A stretch of 64,000 bases of DNA from CAWAMR01 sp963783095 (lineage in GTDB: Bacteria > Planctomycetota > Planctomycetia > Gemmatales > Gemmataceae), in assembly GCA_963783095.1 (NCBI GenBank), contig CAWAMR010000003.1, forward strand, positions 558,001 to 622,000. The letters are read 5' to 3'. This document shows, one piece after another, positions 29,493 through 39,086 of this stretch (position 1 is the first letter of the stretch; each line of letters starts with the position of its first letter). The notes below the pieces were generated by a model. It saw only the letters and a program-made list of their open reading frames with translations, was not told where the DNA came from and made no database searches. Position numbers and translations under genes: made by a program.

Positions 29493-30970
29493 GTGTACAA
29501 ACTTCTCCTCTGCTGGCGTTATCTGCGGACGCGATTCCTGGCGCTCGTCTGCATCGTGAGCGTGATGCTCGGCGTGGCCACGCTGATCGTCGTCAACAGC
29601 GTCATGAGCGGCTTCAGCACCAAGCTGCAAGGATCGGCTGCACGGTCTGCTTCCGACATCGTCATCGAAACTCCGAACATCGAGGGCTTCCCGTATTCCG
29701 ACGAGGACAATGCTTCGGCGCGTCCGGAATCGTCGGTTGCGCAGCACATCGAGGCCATGACGCCGACCATCGAAGTGGTAGCGATGGTCAACTTCGAGGT
29801 CGGCGATAGCCGCTACGATACCGGCTCCGGCATTCGACCCGGCCCGGCCCAAGGTGACCCGGCCGATTCAACTGGTCGGCGTCGATCCGCAAGGCCGGGC
29901 AGCCATCGGCGGTTTCGCCGAACATTTGCACGATGCCGAGCGGCGACGCAATCCATCCTTCGCAGCTGAGCCACGAAGCGCTGAAACGGTTTGAACAACG
30001 CTATCCCGCAGCCACCGCAACTCCCAAGAGCCGCTGCCGGCGAGCTGGCCCGCGGGCACACCGCCTCCGGATGCAAGACACCCAGATGAACCGCCGCCCT
30101 CCCCGAGGGGATCATCATCGGCTATCGCCCTCGCGAACTTATCGGGAACACAAGGCGAACAATCCCGGCGACCGGCCCAGGACATCTTCGAGGTACTGGC
30201 CCGGCGATGTCGTGAACATTCTGACCGTCGGCGTCGGCAAGGCAGAAATCGTGCCCGTCATCGCGGCGTTCGTCGTCGACCGATTACATCAAGACGGAAA
30301 TGGCGGAATACGACACCAACTACGTCTTATGTGCCGCTGGATTATCTTGCAACAATTGCGCAGGCAGCCCAGGTCGATCGACCAACATCCAGATCAAGCT
30401 GAAGGATTACGCACACGCCAAGGAAGTCGTCGACGGAGCTGCGAAGGGTTTTTCCGCATCAATATGAACATCCAGGTTCTGCACCTGGGAGGACAAGCAA
30501 GGGCATTGCTCGCCGCGATCGACGTCGAGCGCGGATTCTCAACCTGCTGCTATTCATGATCATCGGCGTCGCCGGCTTCGGCATCCTCGCCATTTTCTCG
30601 ATGATCGTGGTCGAGAAGACGCGCGACATCGGCATCTTGAAGTCCCTGGGCGCATCCAACGGCGGCGTCATGAGCATCTTCCTCGGCTACGGCTTGCTGC
30701 TCGGCGTCGTCGGCTGCGGCCCTCGGAACGGTCCTCGGCCTTACCATCACCGAGCAAATCAACGAGATCGAAAAATGGCTCAGTCAGGCCACGGGGCACG
30801 AAGCTATTTCCCGCGCAACGTCTATTATTTCGACAAGATCCCGACCGACATTGACGCCGTGAACGTGGTCTTTGTCAACTTCGGCGCGATCGGCATCGCG
30901 GTGCTGTTCAGCGTGCTGCCCGCCTTCGCGCCGCAATGTTGCATCCGGTGCAGCGCTGCGTTATGAGTAA
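29493..30970 (+). CDS. LolC/LolE-type ABC transporter permease (frameshifted)
   Basis: The GTG at 29493 after AAGGATGACATC starts VYKLLLCWRYLRTRFLALVCIVSVMLGVA, the first membrane helix of the MacB/LolCE fold. A long periplasmic domain follows, broken by several shifts between 29830 and 30540. The C-terminal part (LLFMIIGVAGFGILAIFSMIVVEKTRDIG, SLGASNGGVMSIFLGYGLLLG) holds the last three helices, and a final shift restores the standard end ALRYE before TAA at 30970. About 492 codons is usual for this family. With LolD it forms the transporter that releases lipoproteins from the inner membrane. The G/C-rich codon use and frameshift density match lysS and ilvE. Confidence 0.85.
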
Positions 30971-31042
30971 TACAAGTTCCACGTTCCTGGCAATGGCTGA
31001 CGATTACGCACAAGCGGAATGGAAACGGGCGAGAACTAATCC

Positions 31043-31176
31043 GACTAATCCCCTCTCCCGTCTCAGGGGAGAGGGTCAGGGTGAGGGGATGAGCCTGCCG
31101 CCACGAATACGCTCAGGGACGGGTGAAGGTTCAACCCCTACCCAACCCTCCCCCTGAGTACGGGGAAAGGGGATTA
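31043..31176. repeat. CCCTCTCCC...AGGGTGAGGGG palindromic repeat, copy 1
   Basis: Left hairpin CCCCTCTCCCGTCTCAGGGG with AGAGGGTCAGGGTGAGGGG, right side ACCCAACCCTCCCCCTGAGT. The outer flanks GCGAGAACTAATC and GATTAGTTCTCGC are also complementary. Two further copies are at about 37781-38075 and 45448-45580. It separates lolC/E from lolD. Confidence 0.85.
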
Positions 31177-31236
31177 GTTCTCGCTTGTTCAATTTCAATT
31201 TACGGGTAATAGTCAGAACTAAAGGGGGAATTACCC

Positions 31237-32017
31237 ATGCTCATTGCCGACAATCTGCACAAGACCTATCGCCAGGACACGCCGACAAGGTCCGCGTCTT
31301 GCGCGGCTCTCGACCTGGACGTCGACGAGGGCGAGTTCCTCAGCATCGTCGGCGCTTCCGGCTCCGGCAAGAGCACGATGCTGCACCTGCTCGGCACGCT
31401 CGACGAGCCCGACCAGGGGTCGATCCCTCGACGGCGAGCGCATCGACAATCTGCCGGGCCGCGAGCGCGATCGGCTGCGCAACCGACCTTCGGCTTCATC
31501 TTCCAGTTCTACCACCTGCTGCCCGAACTCAACACGCTGGAAAACGTGCTGATGCCGCAGATGATCGCGCACTCGGTCTTGGAGCTGGTGCGGCAGCGGC
31601 GCGAAGCTCGGAAGCAGGCGACCGAGATGCTCGAGCGCGTCGGCCTGGGCCATCGGCTCAAGCACAAGCCGCGCGAACTGTCCGGCGGCGAGATGCAGCG
31701 GGCCGCCATCGCCCGGGCCCTGATCGACCGAGCCGCGCGTCCTGCTCGCCGACGAGCCGACCGGCAATCTCGACGCCGCCACCGGCGACGACATCGTCGG
31801 GCTGTTGCGCGACTTGAACCGCCAGGAGGGCCTGACTATCATCATGGTCACGCACAACATGGAACTCGTCGCCGCGACCGATCGCGTGGTGCGGCTGGTC
31901 GCCGGCCGAGTGGACGGACCCGCCGAGCTGCGTCGCCGCATGCCGGCCAAGTATCCGTCGACCGCACCGCGAACTCCAGGTGGCGTTGATGCGACGCTCT
32001 CCGGGAGCAAACGATGA
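31237..32017 (+). CDS. lolD: LolD-type ABC transporter ATPase (frameshifted)
   Basis: The start at ATG 31237 (MLIADNLHKTYRQD) leads to the Walker A GASGSGKST, the Q-loop region IFQFYHLLPELNTLENV, the signature LSGGEMQRAAIARAL, Walker B LLADEPTGNLD (in a shifted frame near 31745) and the switch VTHNMELV. Shifts occur near 31425 and 31735. About 260 codons, somewhat longer than average because of a C-terminal tail. Its stop codon overlaps the start of ilvE (ATGA at 32014-32017). It provides the ATPase for the LolC/E-type permease upstream. Confidence 0.9.
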
Positions 32018-32871
32018 CAACCGCATCTACATCAACGGCAAACTCTTCGACAAGGCCGACGCCAAGATCAGCGTCTACGATCACGGCCTGCTCTACGGCG
32101 ACGGCGTCTTCGAAGGCATCCGCATCTATCGACGGCAAGGTCTTCAGCCTCAAGGAGCACGTCGACCGCCTCTACGAATCGGCCCGCTCCATCGAGCTCG
32201 AAATCCCGATGAGCCGGGACGAGATGATCGAAGGCCGTCGACGACACCGTGCAGGTCAACGACAAGACGAACGGCTACATCCGCCTGATCGTGACGCGCG
32301 GCGCCGGCAGGCTGGGCCTCGATCCGCGCAAGACAGCGATCCGCAGGTCATCATCATCGTCGACGACATCACGCCTGTATCCGCCGGAGCTGTACGAGAA
32401 CGGCCTGGAGATCATCACGGCCTCGACGATCCGCAATCATCCCAACGCCGTGAATCCGCGCATCAAGTCGCTGAATTATCTCAACAACATCCTGGCCAAG
32501 ATCGAGGCGATCCGGGCCGGCTGCCTCGAAGCGATCATGCTCAATCACAAGGGCGAAGTCGCCGAATGCACCGGCGACAACATCTTCCTCGTCAAGAACG
32601 GCGTGCTGAAGACGCCGCCGTCCGACGCCGGCATCCTGGAAGGCATCACGCGCAACGTCGTGATGGAACTGGCGAAGACGGCGGGCATCCCACGCTCGAA
32701 TGCACTCTGACCCGGCACGATGTCTATATCGGCCGACGAGTGCTTCCTGACCGGCACGGCGGCGGAGATGATCGGCGTACCAAGGTCGATGGCCGGTCAT
32801 CGGCTGCAGGCAAACCCGGGCCCATTACCAGGCAGTTGCGCGAACGGTTTCAGGCTGTGACGAAGGAATAG
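32014..32871 (+). CDS. ilvE: Branched-chain amino acid aminotransferase (frameshifted)
   Basis: The frame begins ATGAC(x)AACCGCATC at 32014, needing one extra base to read M-x-NRIYINGKLFDKADAKISVYDHG. Class IV PLP enzyme motifs follow: LYGDGVFEGIRIY, TRGAGRLGLDPRK, the catalytic-lysine region NPRIKSLNYLNNILAKIEA, EVAECTGDNIFLVKNG and AECFLTGTAAEM in a late frame. Four or five shifts are present (near 32018, 32130, 32235, 32335, 32690). About 286 codons is normal. It transfers amino groups to branched-chain keto acids. The start overlaps the lolD stop. The TAG stop (32869-32871) merges with a GTGGTCA repeat. Confidence 0.9.
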   Translation: MTTASTSTANSSTRPTPRSASTITACSTATASSKASASIDGKVFSLKEHVDRLYESARSIELEIPMSRDEMIEGRRRHRAGQRQDERLHPPDRDARRRQAGPRSAQDSDPQVIIIVDDITPVSAGAVRERPGDHHGLDDPQSSQRRESAHQVAELSQQHPGQDRGDPGRLPRSDHAQSQGRSRRMHRRQHLPRQERRAEDAAVRRRHPGRHHAQRRDGTGEDGGHPTLECTLTRHDVYIGRRVLPDRHGGGDDRRTKVDGRSSAAGKPGPITRQLRERFQAVTKE

Positions 32872-32889
32872 TGGTCAGTGGTCAGTAAA
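32871..32889. repeat. Left arm of a split GTGGTCA heptamer cassette
   Basis: Two GTGGTCA units plus GTAAAT start at the G of the ilvE stop codon. The matching arm (ATTTGCTGACCACTGACCAC) is not nearby but at 34327-34361. The intact cassette at 44658-44753 shows how the two halves should join. Confidence 0.75.
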
Positions 32890-32900
32890 TCCAGAGTGGC

Positions 32901-33018
32901 TAGTGGTCTGTCACAGCTTAATTTTCGGGTCGGCAGATTATGGAATCTCAGTGGTTCGACGACGCCAGAAAGAAATCGGAACCGGTTGACCCGAAATTTA
33001 AGCTGTGACAGACCACTA
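32901..33018. mobile_element. MITE-like element with 31-bp terminal inverted repeats
   Basis: Both ends read inward TAGTGGTCTGTCACAGC and continue to CGGGTC, with one mismatch in 31. The 118-bp element carries no gene. TA ends suggest mobilisation by an IS630/Tc1-type transposase that is not in this window. Confidence 0.8.
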
Positions 33019-33063
33019 GTGTCCTAAGTTGTAATTTCGTATCAAAAGAGAGTGCCGAATTTA

Positions 33064-33199
33064 GTAAGTCCGGTAACAAGCCGAGCCGGACCGCCACGCG
33101 AAGCGTCGCAACCTGCCAGTTTCGGTGACCGTCGTAGCTTACCGAGGCGTGCAGGTTGGCACGCTTCGCGTGCCGTGCCGCTCGGCTCGCGGCACCTAC
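33064..33199. repeat. Palindromic repeat CGAGCCG...CACGCGAAGCGTCG
   Basis: Left arm GCCGAGCCGGACCGCCACG CGAAGCGT and right arm ACGCTTCGCGTGCC...GCTCGGCTCGCGGC, with inner AACCTGCCAG/CTGCAGGTTGG-like pairing and GGTGACCGTC/GTAGCTTACC at the centre. It contains no gene. Confidence 0.75.
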
Positions 33200-33267
33200 T
33201 GACCATGTCGAACTTATGAGACGAATTTGCAACTCAGGACTCTGGCGTGACTTGAGGAAGAACGGTC

Positions 33268-33558
33268 ATGGATAAACCGGCAGGCCAATGGATTCATTAC
33301 AGCGAACTGAAGCCGTTCGCCACTCGTGGACCTCTCGACCAGGAATGGGACACCTATCGCCGCGAGGTCGGCCAGCTGATCTCCGAAGGTCGTGATGGCC
33401 AATTCGTTCTCATTCATGGAAGCGACATTTTGGGTTTCTTCGACAATGAGAACGAAGCGTTCGCTGAAGGCTACCGGCGTTTCTTGCTCGCGAGGCAGCC
33501 GTTCTTGGTGCATCGAGTTCAAACGTATGAACGGCTTCTGCGGATTCGGGTCGCTTGA
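33268..33558 (+). CDS. Small hypothetical protein, 96 aa
   Basis: The protein (MDKPAGQWIHYSELKPFATRG...) follows a GAGGAAGAACGGTC leader. It contains QFVLIHGSDILGFFDNENEAFAEGYRRFL, a pattern of small planctomycete and cyanobacterial proteins of unknown function with a strand-turn-helix core. No signal peptide, no membrane segment. It lies within the 1.4-kb stretch that separates the two halves of a GTGGTCA cassette. Confidence 0.65.
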   Translation: MDKPAGQWIHYSELKPFATRGPLDQEWDTYRREVGQLISEGRDGQFVLIHGSDILGFFDNENEAFAEGYRRFLLARQPFLVHRVQTYERLLRIRVA

Positions 33559-33783
33559 GAGTCGCACGCCGCAATACAGTGGACAGTTACGAGTTCCACT
33601 ATGACGGCGTGAAGCAGCTACTTCGCATTATCTTCTGACGGTTCGTTTGCCGCTCCGAGCCTGTGAATTGTTCGGCCCGATAGCCCCCGATTCAAATTCA
33701 TCTTGGCAATATCGGACAAGGCCGATATTGCCAACTCACCTCTTGGTTGAATTCGCGCTCAAATATGGGGAGAGGTTGCGATC

Positions 33784-34194
33784 ATGCAGATACTCCTGTG
33801 CTTTGTCGGTTGCTTTTTACAAACTCCGCCAACTCAATCCGAAGAAACAATTCAAAATCGAAGTTGTTTATTCGCAGTACTGAAAGATGTGAAGTCGAAT
33901 ATCGCGTCATGGATTGGCTTGGCCAGGATTGACATGATCAGGAAGGGTGTTACAAGGGAACAGATACGCGAGATTCTAGGCGAGCCAACTTTCGAGTGTA
34001 CACGCGCCGGACAATGTTGTTACATTTACGAAGACTGTTGTCTCAAGTTTCGTTTCGAGAAAGATTGTCCTAAGAAAGAACTGGTGCTCCAGCGGAATGG
34101 AAAGAGAGAGATCCACCTAGAATGGTTATCGAATCCATCCCTGCCGGAGTACAAATATCGGCTAGTCGATGTGAGACTTCTTGTTGGAAAATGA
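33784..34194 (+). CDS. Small exported hypothetical protein with BamE/SmpA-like motif
   Basis: The start MQILLCFVGCFLQTPPTQ looks like a short signal peptide, perhaps with a lipobox-like Cys. The central part (IDMIRKGVTREQIREILGEPTFEC) matches the G-x-t-x-x-x-V-x-x-x-LG-x-P turn typical of the SmpA/OmlA (BamE) fold, followed by Cys-rich strands (CTRAGQCCYIYEDCCLKFRF). 136 residues. Function not known; the fold suggestion is tentative. Confidence 0.55.
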   Translation: MQILLCFVGCFLQTPPTQSEETIQNRSCLFAVLKDVKSNIASWIGLARIDMIRKGVTREQIREILGEPTFECTRAGQCCYIYEDCCLKFRFEKDCPKKELVLQRNGKREIHLEWLSNPSLPEYKYRLVDVRLLVGK

Positions 34195-34326
34195 CATGTA
34201 GAACGCCGCGTTCGACTTTTCGCATGAACGCATAATGAACGTGTAGGATGCCACCCATGCCATTCATTGAGTCGTACAAAAATGCGCCGAAACCTCAACT
34301 AACCCTGGGTGGCTCAGAGCTATCGT

Positions 34327-34361
34327 ATTTGCTGACCACTGACCACTGATCACTGTCCACT
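34327..34361. repeat. Right arm of the split GTGGTCA cassette
   Basis: ATTTGCTGACCACTGACCAC and following TGATCACTGTCCACTA. Read on the minus strand it starts TAGTGGACAGTG and so supplies the stop codon of the DUF1080 gene at 34360-34362. Confidence 0.75.
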
Positions 34362-35023
34362 ATTGTTTGATCCAAACATTCTTGAACTCGACCCGCGTGT
34401 TGTAGCTCTGGAAACCAACGTGCCCTTTCTCGCAGGATGCCGGGGTGGCCCTTGGCGTGCTTTTCCTTGTGGTCGTCCAGATTCGCATCCACGATCGTTT
34501 CGCCGTTCACTGTAATGCTGACTTTCGGACCCTTGCATACGATCCGCATCTTGTTCCATTCGCCGAACGGCTTGTTGACCTGTTTGGTCGGCGGCACGAT
34601 CCCGTAGATGGAACCGGTGTGCTGTGTGGGGAGGAGTTTGCTGGATTTCCAGTTCTCGTCGTCGATGAGTTGAATCTCCATCCCTTGATAAGCTGGATCG
34701 CCCTCAAGCGGCGCTCGCAAAGCAACGCCGCTGTTGGCTCCCTTGGATAACTTGAACTCAAGTCGAAACTCGAAGTCTGCGAACTCATCCTCGCTCATCA
34801 ACCAGCCGCCGCCGTCCTTCTCGCAGTAGATGGCACCATCCGCCACGCCCCAGACTTCCTTCTTACCGTTATAAACCTTCCAGCCTTTCAAATCGTTGCC
34901 GTTAAAGAGCGATTTGAAGCCTTCGGGGATTTTGGCTTCCTCCTTGTCGGCAGCGGAAGTCGCCGGCCCAGAAAGGAATGCCGGCACCAAAAACAAAGCT
35001 AAAAACTTACGATGGATTCGCAT
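34360..35023 (-). CDS. DUF1080 / 3-keto-disaccharide hydrolase domain protein (one frameshift)
   Basis: The ATG at 35023 follows a GGAG and begins MRIHRKFLALFLVPAFLSG, a signal peptide. The single DUF1080 domain is clear: FKSLFNGNDLKGWKV, EFADFEFRLEFKLSKGANSGV, GMEIQLIDDEN and HTGSIYGIVPP. A shift near 34440 moves the end to the frame GFQSYNTRVEFKNVWIKQ, stopping at TAG in the repeat. About 221 residues. The beta-sandwich domain, expanded in planctomycetes, includes 3-keto-disaccharide hydrolases acting on oxidised sugars in the periplasm; the exact substrate is unknown. Confidence 0.88.
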
Positions 35024-35250
35024 GGATGCATTCTCCAGGTTGTAATATACGAGGCTGCACAAAGCCTCATCCGCATGAACTGCTCTTGCAGATTCTACTG
35101 TAACCGTTGCCATATTCCGAGTTCCAAGTTCCAAGTTGTAACATTTGTTCTGCGATCGTTTGACTCCACTCTTTTAACAGGGTAATATGCCAGTTCATTG
35201 CCATTGCGGTGGACATTCGCCATCGATCGCGAGCTATTGAGGACATTTCC

Positions 35251-35957
35251 ATGCGTATTCGGATCATGACACCGGCCGTGCTCGGCCTGCTCTTCGGGTT
35301 GACCCGATTGGCGTCGGCGGACCTCGCGCCGCCCTTTCCGCCTCCCAAGGGGGGAACCCGAACCCCTTTGCGCCAGTCAAAGCACAGCCGGCCGCCTTCA
35401 AAATTGAAGTCGATGACAAGGCCAAAGGCCCCAAGCTGATCATTCCCCTCGGTGGCATTAACCAGCCGAATATTCGCCCTGTGCCCAGACGGGGAGCTGT
35501 GCCTGGCGACCCGAAAGGTGAACTTCCGGTCGAAGACGGCGACGGCGTCGCTTACGAGCAACCCGAGCAGCCTCGCAACCACACGCTCATCGCGGGTGTG
35601 GCGCTGGCGGTCTCGATGACCTTCGGCGGCTTGTGGTTCATGCGTCGCAAGGGGGTTTCTTCAAACCGAACGCTGGCCATGTGGCTGGTTGCCGGATCGT
35701 CGCTGGCCATCGGAACGCTGGTCTGGGCCGATATTCCGGGGCCTCGACCTCGACCTCCCGTCAAGATTCCGCCCGCTGTGAAGCTGCCGCCGCTGCCAAC
35801 CCTGCTCGATACCAAGGTGCAAGTGGAATACAGCTTCGGAAACGAGCCGATCCGACTCATCATCGACAGCGAAACTCTGGAGAAACTGAAGAAAGATCCC
35901 AAACCTCCGGAAGGTGTGAAGCCTCCGGAAACTCCGAAGCTGCCCGCGCCGAAGTGA
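35251..35957 (+). CDS. Exported hypothetical membrane protein (one frameshift)
   Basis: ATG 35251 after GAGGACATTTCC begins MRIRIMTPAVLGLLFGLTRL, a signal peptide. A shift near 35365 joins the N-terminal part to RPVPRRGAVPGDPKGELP. Two hydrophobic segments follow (TLIAGVALAVSMTFGGLWFM and RTLAMWLVAGSSLAIGTLVWA), then a Pro-rich region and a strand-rich tail ending in PPETPKLPAPK. About 235 codons. No family recognised; this type of exported two-helix protein with ADIPGP/ADLAPP motif after the helix is common in planctomycetes. Confidence 0.6.
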
Positions 35958-36009
35958 GATAGAAATCAGCCCGATTTAAAGACAGAACAAACCAACACGG
36001 AGCGTTTCC

Positions 36010-36298
36010 CGGTCTTGGCACTCTGAAGGAGCAGTTGCAAAGACGAATGGGACGACGCGAAGCGTCTTCGGTCTGGGCACTCTGAAGGATGCGCCGCCAA
36101 CACAGTCCAGGGTCGCGGTACTCCGCGCACCCTGGAGACCTTCACCGCACAAAAGATCGTTTCACACACCTTGGGAATCGACGCTCGAAGCCTCCGGCTC
36201 ACGTCCGAGGTTCCCAGGGTCCGAAGTTCCCAGGGTGTGCCGAGTACGGCAACCCTGGGCTTTGTTGCGCACTCCTTCAGAGTGCCAAGACCGGATTG
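36010..36298. repeat. Composite of inverted repeats GGTCTTGGCACTCTGAAGGA
   Basis: GGTCTTGGCACTCTGAAGGA (36013) is repeated at 36068 as a near copy and returns as its complement TCCTTCAGAGTGCCAAGACC at 36275-36295. In between, CCAGGGTCGC...GCGCACCCTGG and CCCAGGGT/ACCCTGGG pairs are nested. No gene is contained. Confidence 0.7.
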
Positions 36299-36309
36299 GC
36301 TCAACAATC

Positions 36310-37324
36310 ATGTCCACCCTGTCTGCAATGCTGCCGACATCTTCGAAGTCCGCGCACCTGCCGGGATTCTGGCTGGCTACGGGTCTGGTCGGCTGGGCAA
36401 CCGGGGCTGCATTGCTGGCGGGTTGGGTTCCCATCGCTTTTTCGATCGCAACGGTTTTTCTTTTTGCGGGGCCTCATAACTGGCTCGAAGCCCGCTACAT
36501 CCTCGGCAGGCTCCCCGCTCGCACCGGCAAACTCTTCGGCTTCTTTGCAGTCTCTTTCGTGGGCATCGTCGGCCTGACCGCGAGCTTTGCCTTCATCCCA
36601 TCCTACTTGAACTCTTCCACCGATCCGCTCGATTATCCCACGGCTTATGCACTCTGGAATTCGGTCCTTTTGGCCTGGATCGCCACGCTTATTTGGATGC
36701 GCGGACAAACCAATCCGCGTTTCGATGCAGGTTGGGTTTGGCCGCTGATGTTTCTTCTGATCGCGGGCAATTGGATGCAGCCTTTCGCGTTCAGCATGAG
36801 CCTGGTTTACCTGCATCCGCTGATGGCCCTCTGGCTACTCGACCGCGAATTAAAAAAGAGCCGGCCAAGGTGGAGAACTGCGTACCATCGCTGTCTGTTG
36901 GCCGTCCCGATCCTGGTCGGAGTGCTGTGGTATCAGCTTCACGATGCCGGCATTGCCCGGCAATACCCCGTTGAGCATGGCCATCACCAATCACGCGGGC
37001 GACCGGTACTTCACCGGCATATCGAATCATTTTCTGGTTGCCACTCATACATTCCTGGAGATGGTTCATTACGGCATCTGGGTGATAGTGATTCCGCTGA
37101 TCGGCTACCGCTCGCTGCCCTGGCAACTTGTGACCATCCCCGCTGCGCGAAAATCGACAAGCTGGCATCGGGGTGTTGCCTTGCTTCTCCTGATGGGACT
37201 GGGCATCGTGTTGGTGTTGTGGACCAGTTTCTTGATCGATTACGGGACAACTCGATATATCTATTTTGTGGTGGCGCTTTTGCACGTCCTGGCGGAGGTG
37301 CCGTTTCTGCTTCGAGTTTTGTAG
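36310..37324 (+). CDS. Polytopic membrane protein (one frameshift)
   Basis: The start is ATG 36310. The sequence holds about eight membrane helices, beginning FWLATGLVGWATGAALLAGW. Conserved-looking loops include FAGPHNWLEARYILGRLPAR and HPLMALWLLDRELKKSRP. A shift near 36940 joins to SMAITNHAGDRYFTGISNHFLVATHTFLEMVHYG, and the protein ends FLLRVL at 37324. His-rich motifs (GPHN, NHFLVATHTFLEMVHYG) suggest a metal or haem site, but no family is assigned with certainty. It is followed 30 bases later by another membrane protein gene. Confidence 0.65.
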
Positions 37325-37354
37325 TCTCAAGAAAACAGCGGATTTCTCAACCTC

Positions 37355-37762
37355 ATGCCACCTGACACCATCTGGCGTTTCCTGATTGTGGGATACCTCT
37401 TTTCCATCGCCATGGAAACGCCGATATTGCTGATCGGTTTGTCCGGCCGACACACCTGGAAGCAACGGCTCCTTGCCGGTATATGGCTAACGGCATGCAC
37501 CTATCCCATCGTGATTCTGGTATTGCCGAGAGTCTTTGACCTGCGCGAACACTACGTGGCCTATTTGATCGTTGCCGAGACTTTCGCCCCGGCGGCGGAA
37601 TGCTTGTTGTTTTGGCTTGCCTTTGATTGGGAAGAGCCTGGGACGCAGATGGCGACCGTTCGAGATATGGTGGCGATCGTTTTGGCCAACCTGGCATCGT
37701 TCGGGTTGGGAAGGTTGATGGATCATTATAACGTGTGGCAGCAATTGGGAGTGTTGGGATAG
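37355..37762 (+). CDS. Small membrane protein, 135 aa
   Basis: Four hydrophobic segments (FLIVGYLFSIAMETPILLIGL, LAGIWLTACTYPIVILVLP, AYLIVAETFAPAAECLLFWL, MVAIVLANLASFGLG) with the embedded acidic residues E in SIAMETP and AETFAPAAE. No family recognised. It follows the larger membrane protein closely and is probably cotranscribed with it. Confidence 0.65.
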   Translation: MPPDTIWRFLIVGYLFSIAMETPILLIGLSGRHTWKQRLLAGIWLTACTYPIVILVLPRVFDLREHYVAYLIVAETFAPAAECLLFWLAFDWEEPGTQMATVRDMVAIVLANLASFGLGRLMDHYNVWQQLGVLG

Positions 37763-37780
37763 TGTGAGTCGCCCACCCGG

Positions 37781-38075
37781 ATCTGACTATTACCGACAAG
37801 TGGCGAGTAAAACGGGCGAGCACTAATTCCCGCTTCGCTGTAATCGGGCTGACGGTTACCCACAAGTGGTAAGTAAAACGGTCAAGCACTTATCCCCTCT
37901 CCCCTGTACTCAGGGGAGAGGGTTAGGGTGAGGGGAAAGGCTCCAACCATGATAAACCCAAGTACTGGCAGGCTGAAGGTTCGCCCCTCACCCTAACCCT
38001 CTCCCCTGAGTACAGGGGAGAGGGGACCTAGTGCTTGCTCACCCACCTTTCAATTTGTGGGCAAAAGTTGCTACG
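37781..38075. repeat. CCCTCTCCC...AGGGTTAGGGTGAGGGG palindromic repeat, copy 2
   Basis: The core hairpins CCTCTCCCCTGTACTCAGGG and its complement flank a 50-base centre (37908-38030). Outer flanks ACAAGTGG.AAGTAAAACGG and TCAAGCACTT pair with AGTGCTTGCTC and CAATTTGTGGG; the left flank is present twice in tandem (37796 and 37860). Located between convergent genes. Confidence 0.85.
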
Positions 38076-38083
38076 CGCATTGG

Positions 38084-38965
38084 TCATTTCTCGGGTTTCG
38101 TTGCCAATTCAACGCCCGCATCTTTCAAGATCTTGTCAAACAGTTTTTGCGGCGATGAACTGATGTACAAAATCTTTTGATCTTTCCCATCGAGAATACA
38201 TTGAACTTGCAGGCACTCAAAACAAATCACCAATTCGATCGTTTTTCCTTTGTACGTCGCCTTGAGTCGATGTCGTGGATTGAAACACGCGGCACCAAGC
38301 CCAATGCTATCGTCAATACCCTTTTTGAACTCTGCCACAACTTTCTTTACAAGCTTGGCATCCTTGATAATAGTCTTTCCCAACTCCGTCCACTTCACGA
38401 CTCCTTCGGGTTGCAGCGAAGCGAGTTCGATTTGTTCCGCATTAGGAATCTTGTTATCGACCATAAGAAACGTCATCCGATGCGGACCGCTGGCGATCGA
38501 TATTTTGTCCTTTTGGTTGCGAACGAGAAAGTAAAAAAAGTTCTTCGCTTCCTTATCGATGACCCAAACGATGCGATCGTTTCGTTGGAGTACCTTACCG
38601 ACTACCTGAATGAATTTCTTGTTGCTTCCCCCGACGTCGGCGTCTCCTTGAAACTCTGCATAACTTGAAAAATTTCGGACTTTACCCGTCCAGTGCTTCG
38701 GATCAAACTTTTTCATTCGATCTTGAAGGTATTTCTTCAATTGATCGCGGTCCTTGATGATTTTCTCATCGTCGGCCAGCCAGGGAAGACTCACGCAATT
38801 CATCGCCGCGTCAATGTCTTTGTCTTTCATGGCTTTCAAGAACGGCTGCACGATGTCGCTGACAAGTTTGTTTTCCTGTTCTTCTTTCTTGTCCTCCTCT
38901 TCATCCCCGAAACTCGCCGGTGAAATCGTCAAGACGGCGACGACGATCATCCAGTGCTTCTTCAT
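38084..38965 (-). CDS. Secreted hypothetical protein, 293 aa
   Basis: A signal peptide (MKKHWMIVVAVLTISPASFG) is followed by an acidic linker (DEEEDKKEEQENK). The first domain (VQPFLKAMKDKDIDAAMNCVSLPWLADDEKIIKDRDQLK) has the look of a SnoaL/NTF2-like cone fold. The second domain from about residue 160 is mostly beta. Lys-rich and lower in GC than its neighbours. No named family. It probably acts in the periplasm. Confidence 0.65.
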   Translation of the reverse strand: MKKHWMIVVAVLTISPASFGDEEEDKKEEQENKLVSDIVQPFLKAMKDKDIDAAMNCVSLPWLADDEKIIKDRDQLKKYLQDRMKKFDPKHWTGKVRNFSSYAEFQGDADVGGSNKKFIQVVGKVLQRNDRIVWVIDKEAKNFFYFLVRNQKDKISIASGPHRMTFLMVDNKIPNAEQIELASLQPEGVVKWTELGKTIIKDAKLVKKVVAEFKKGIDDSIGLGAACFNPRHRLKATYKGKTIELVICFECLQVQCILDGKDQKILYISSSPQKLFDKILKDAGVELATKPEK

Positions 38966-39086
38966 TGCTTTCCTCCTGAAAAAATAGCGTGTTCTCCCTA
39001 TGTAATGGTTTGGGTGATGCTATCACTTTTGCCCGGCGATAGTCAAATGAAACGTCCAGGATTCTGTGTGCTTGAGGCAATGCGAT

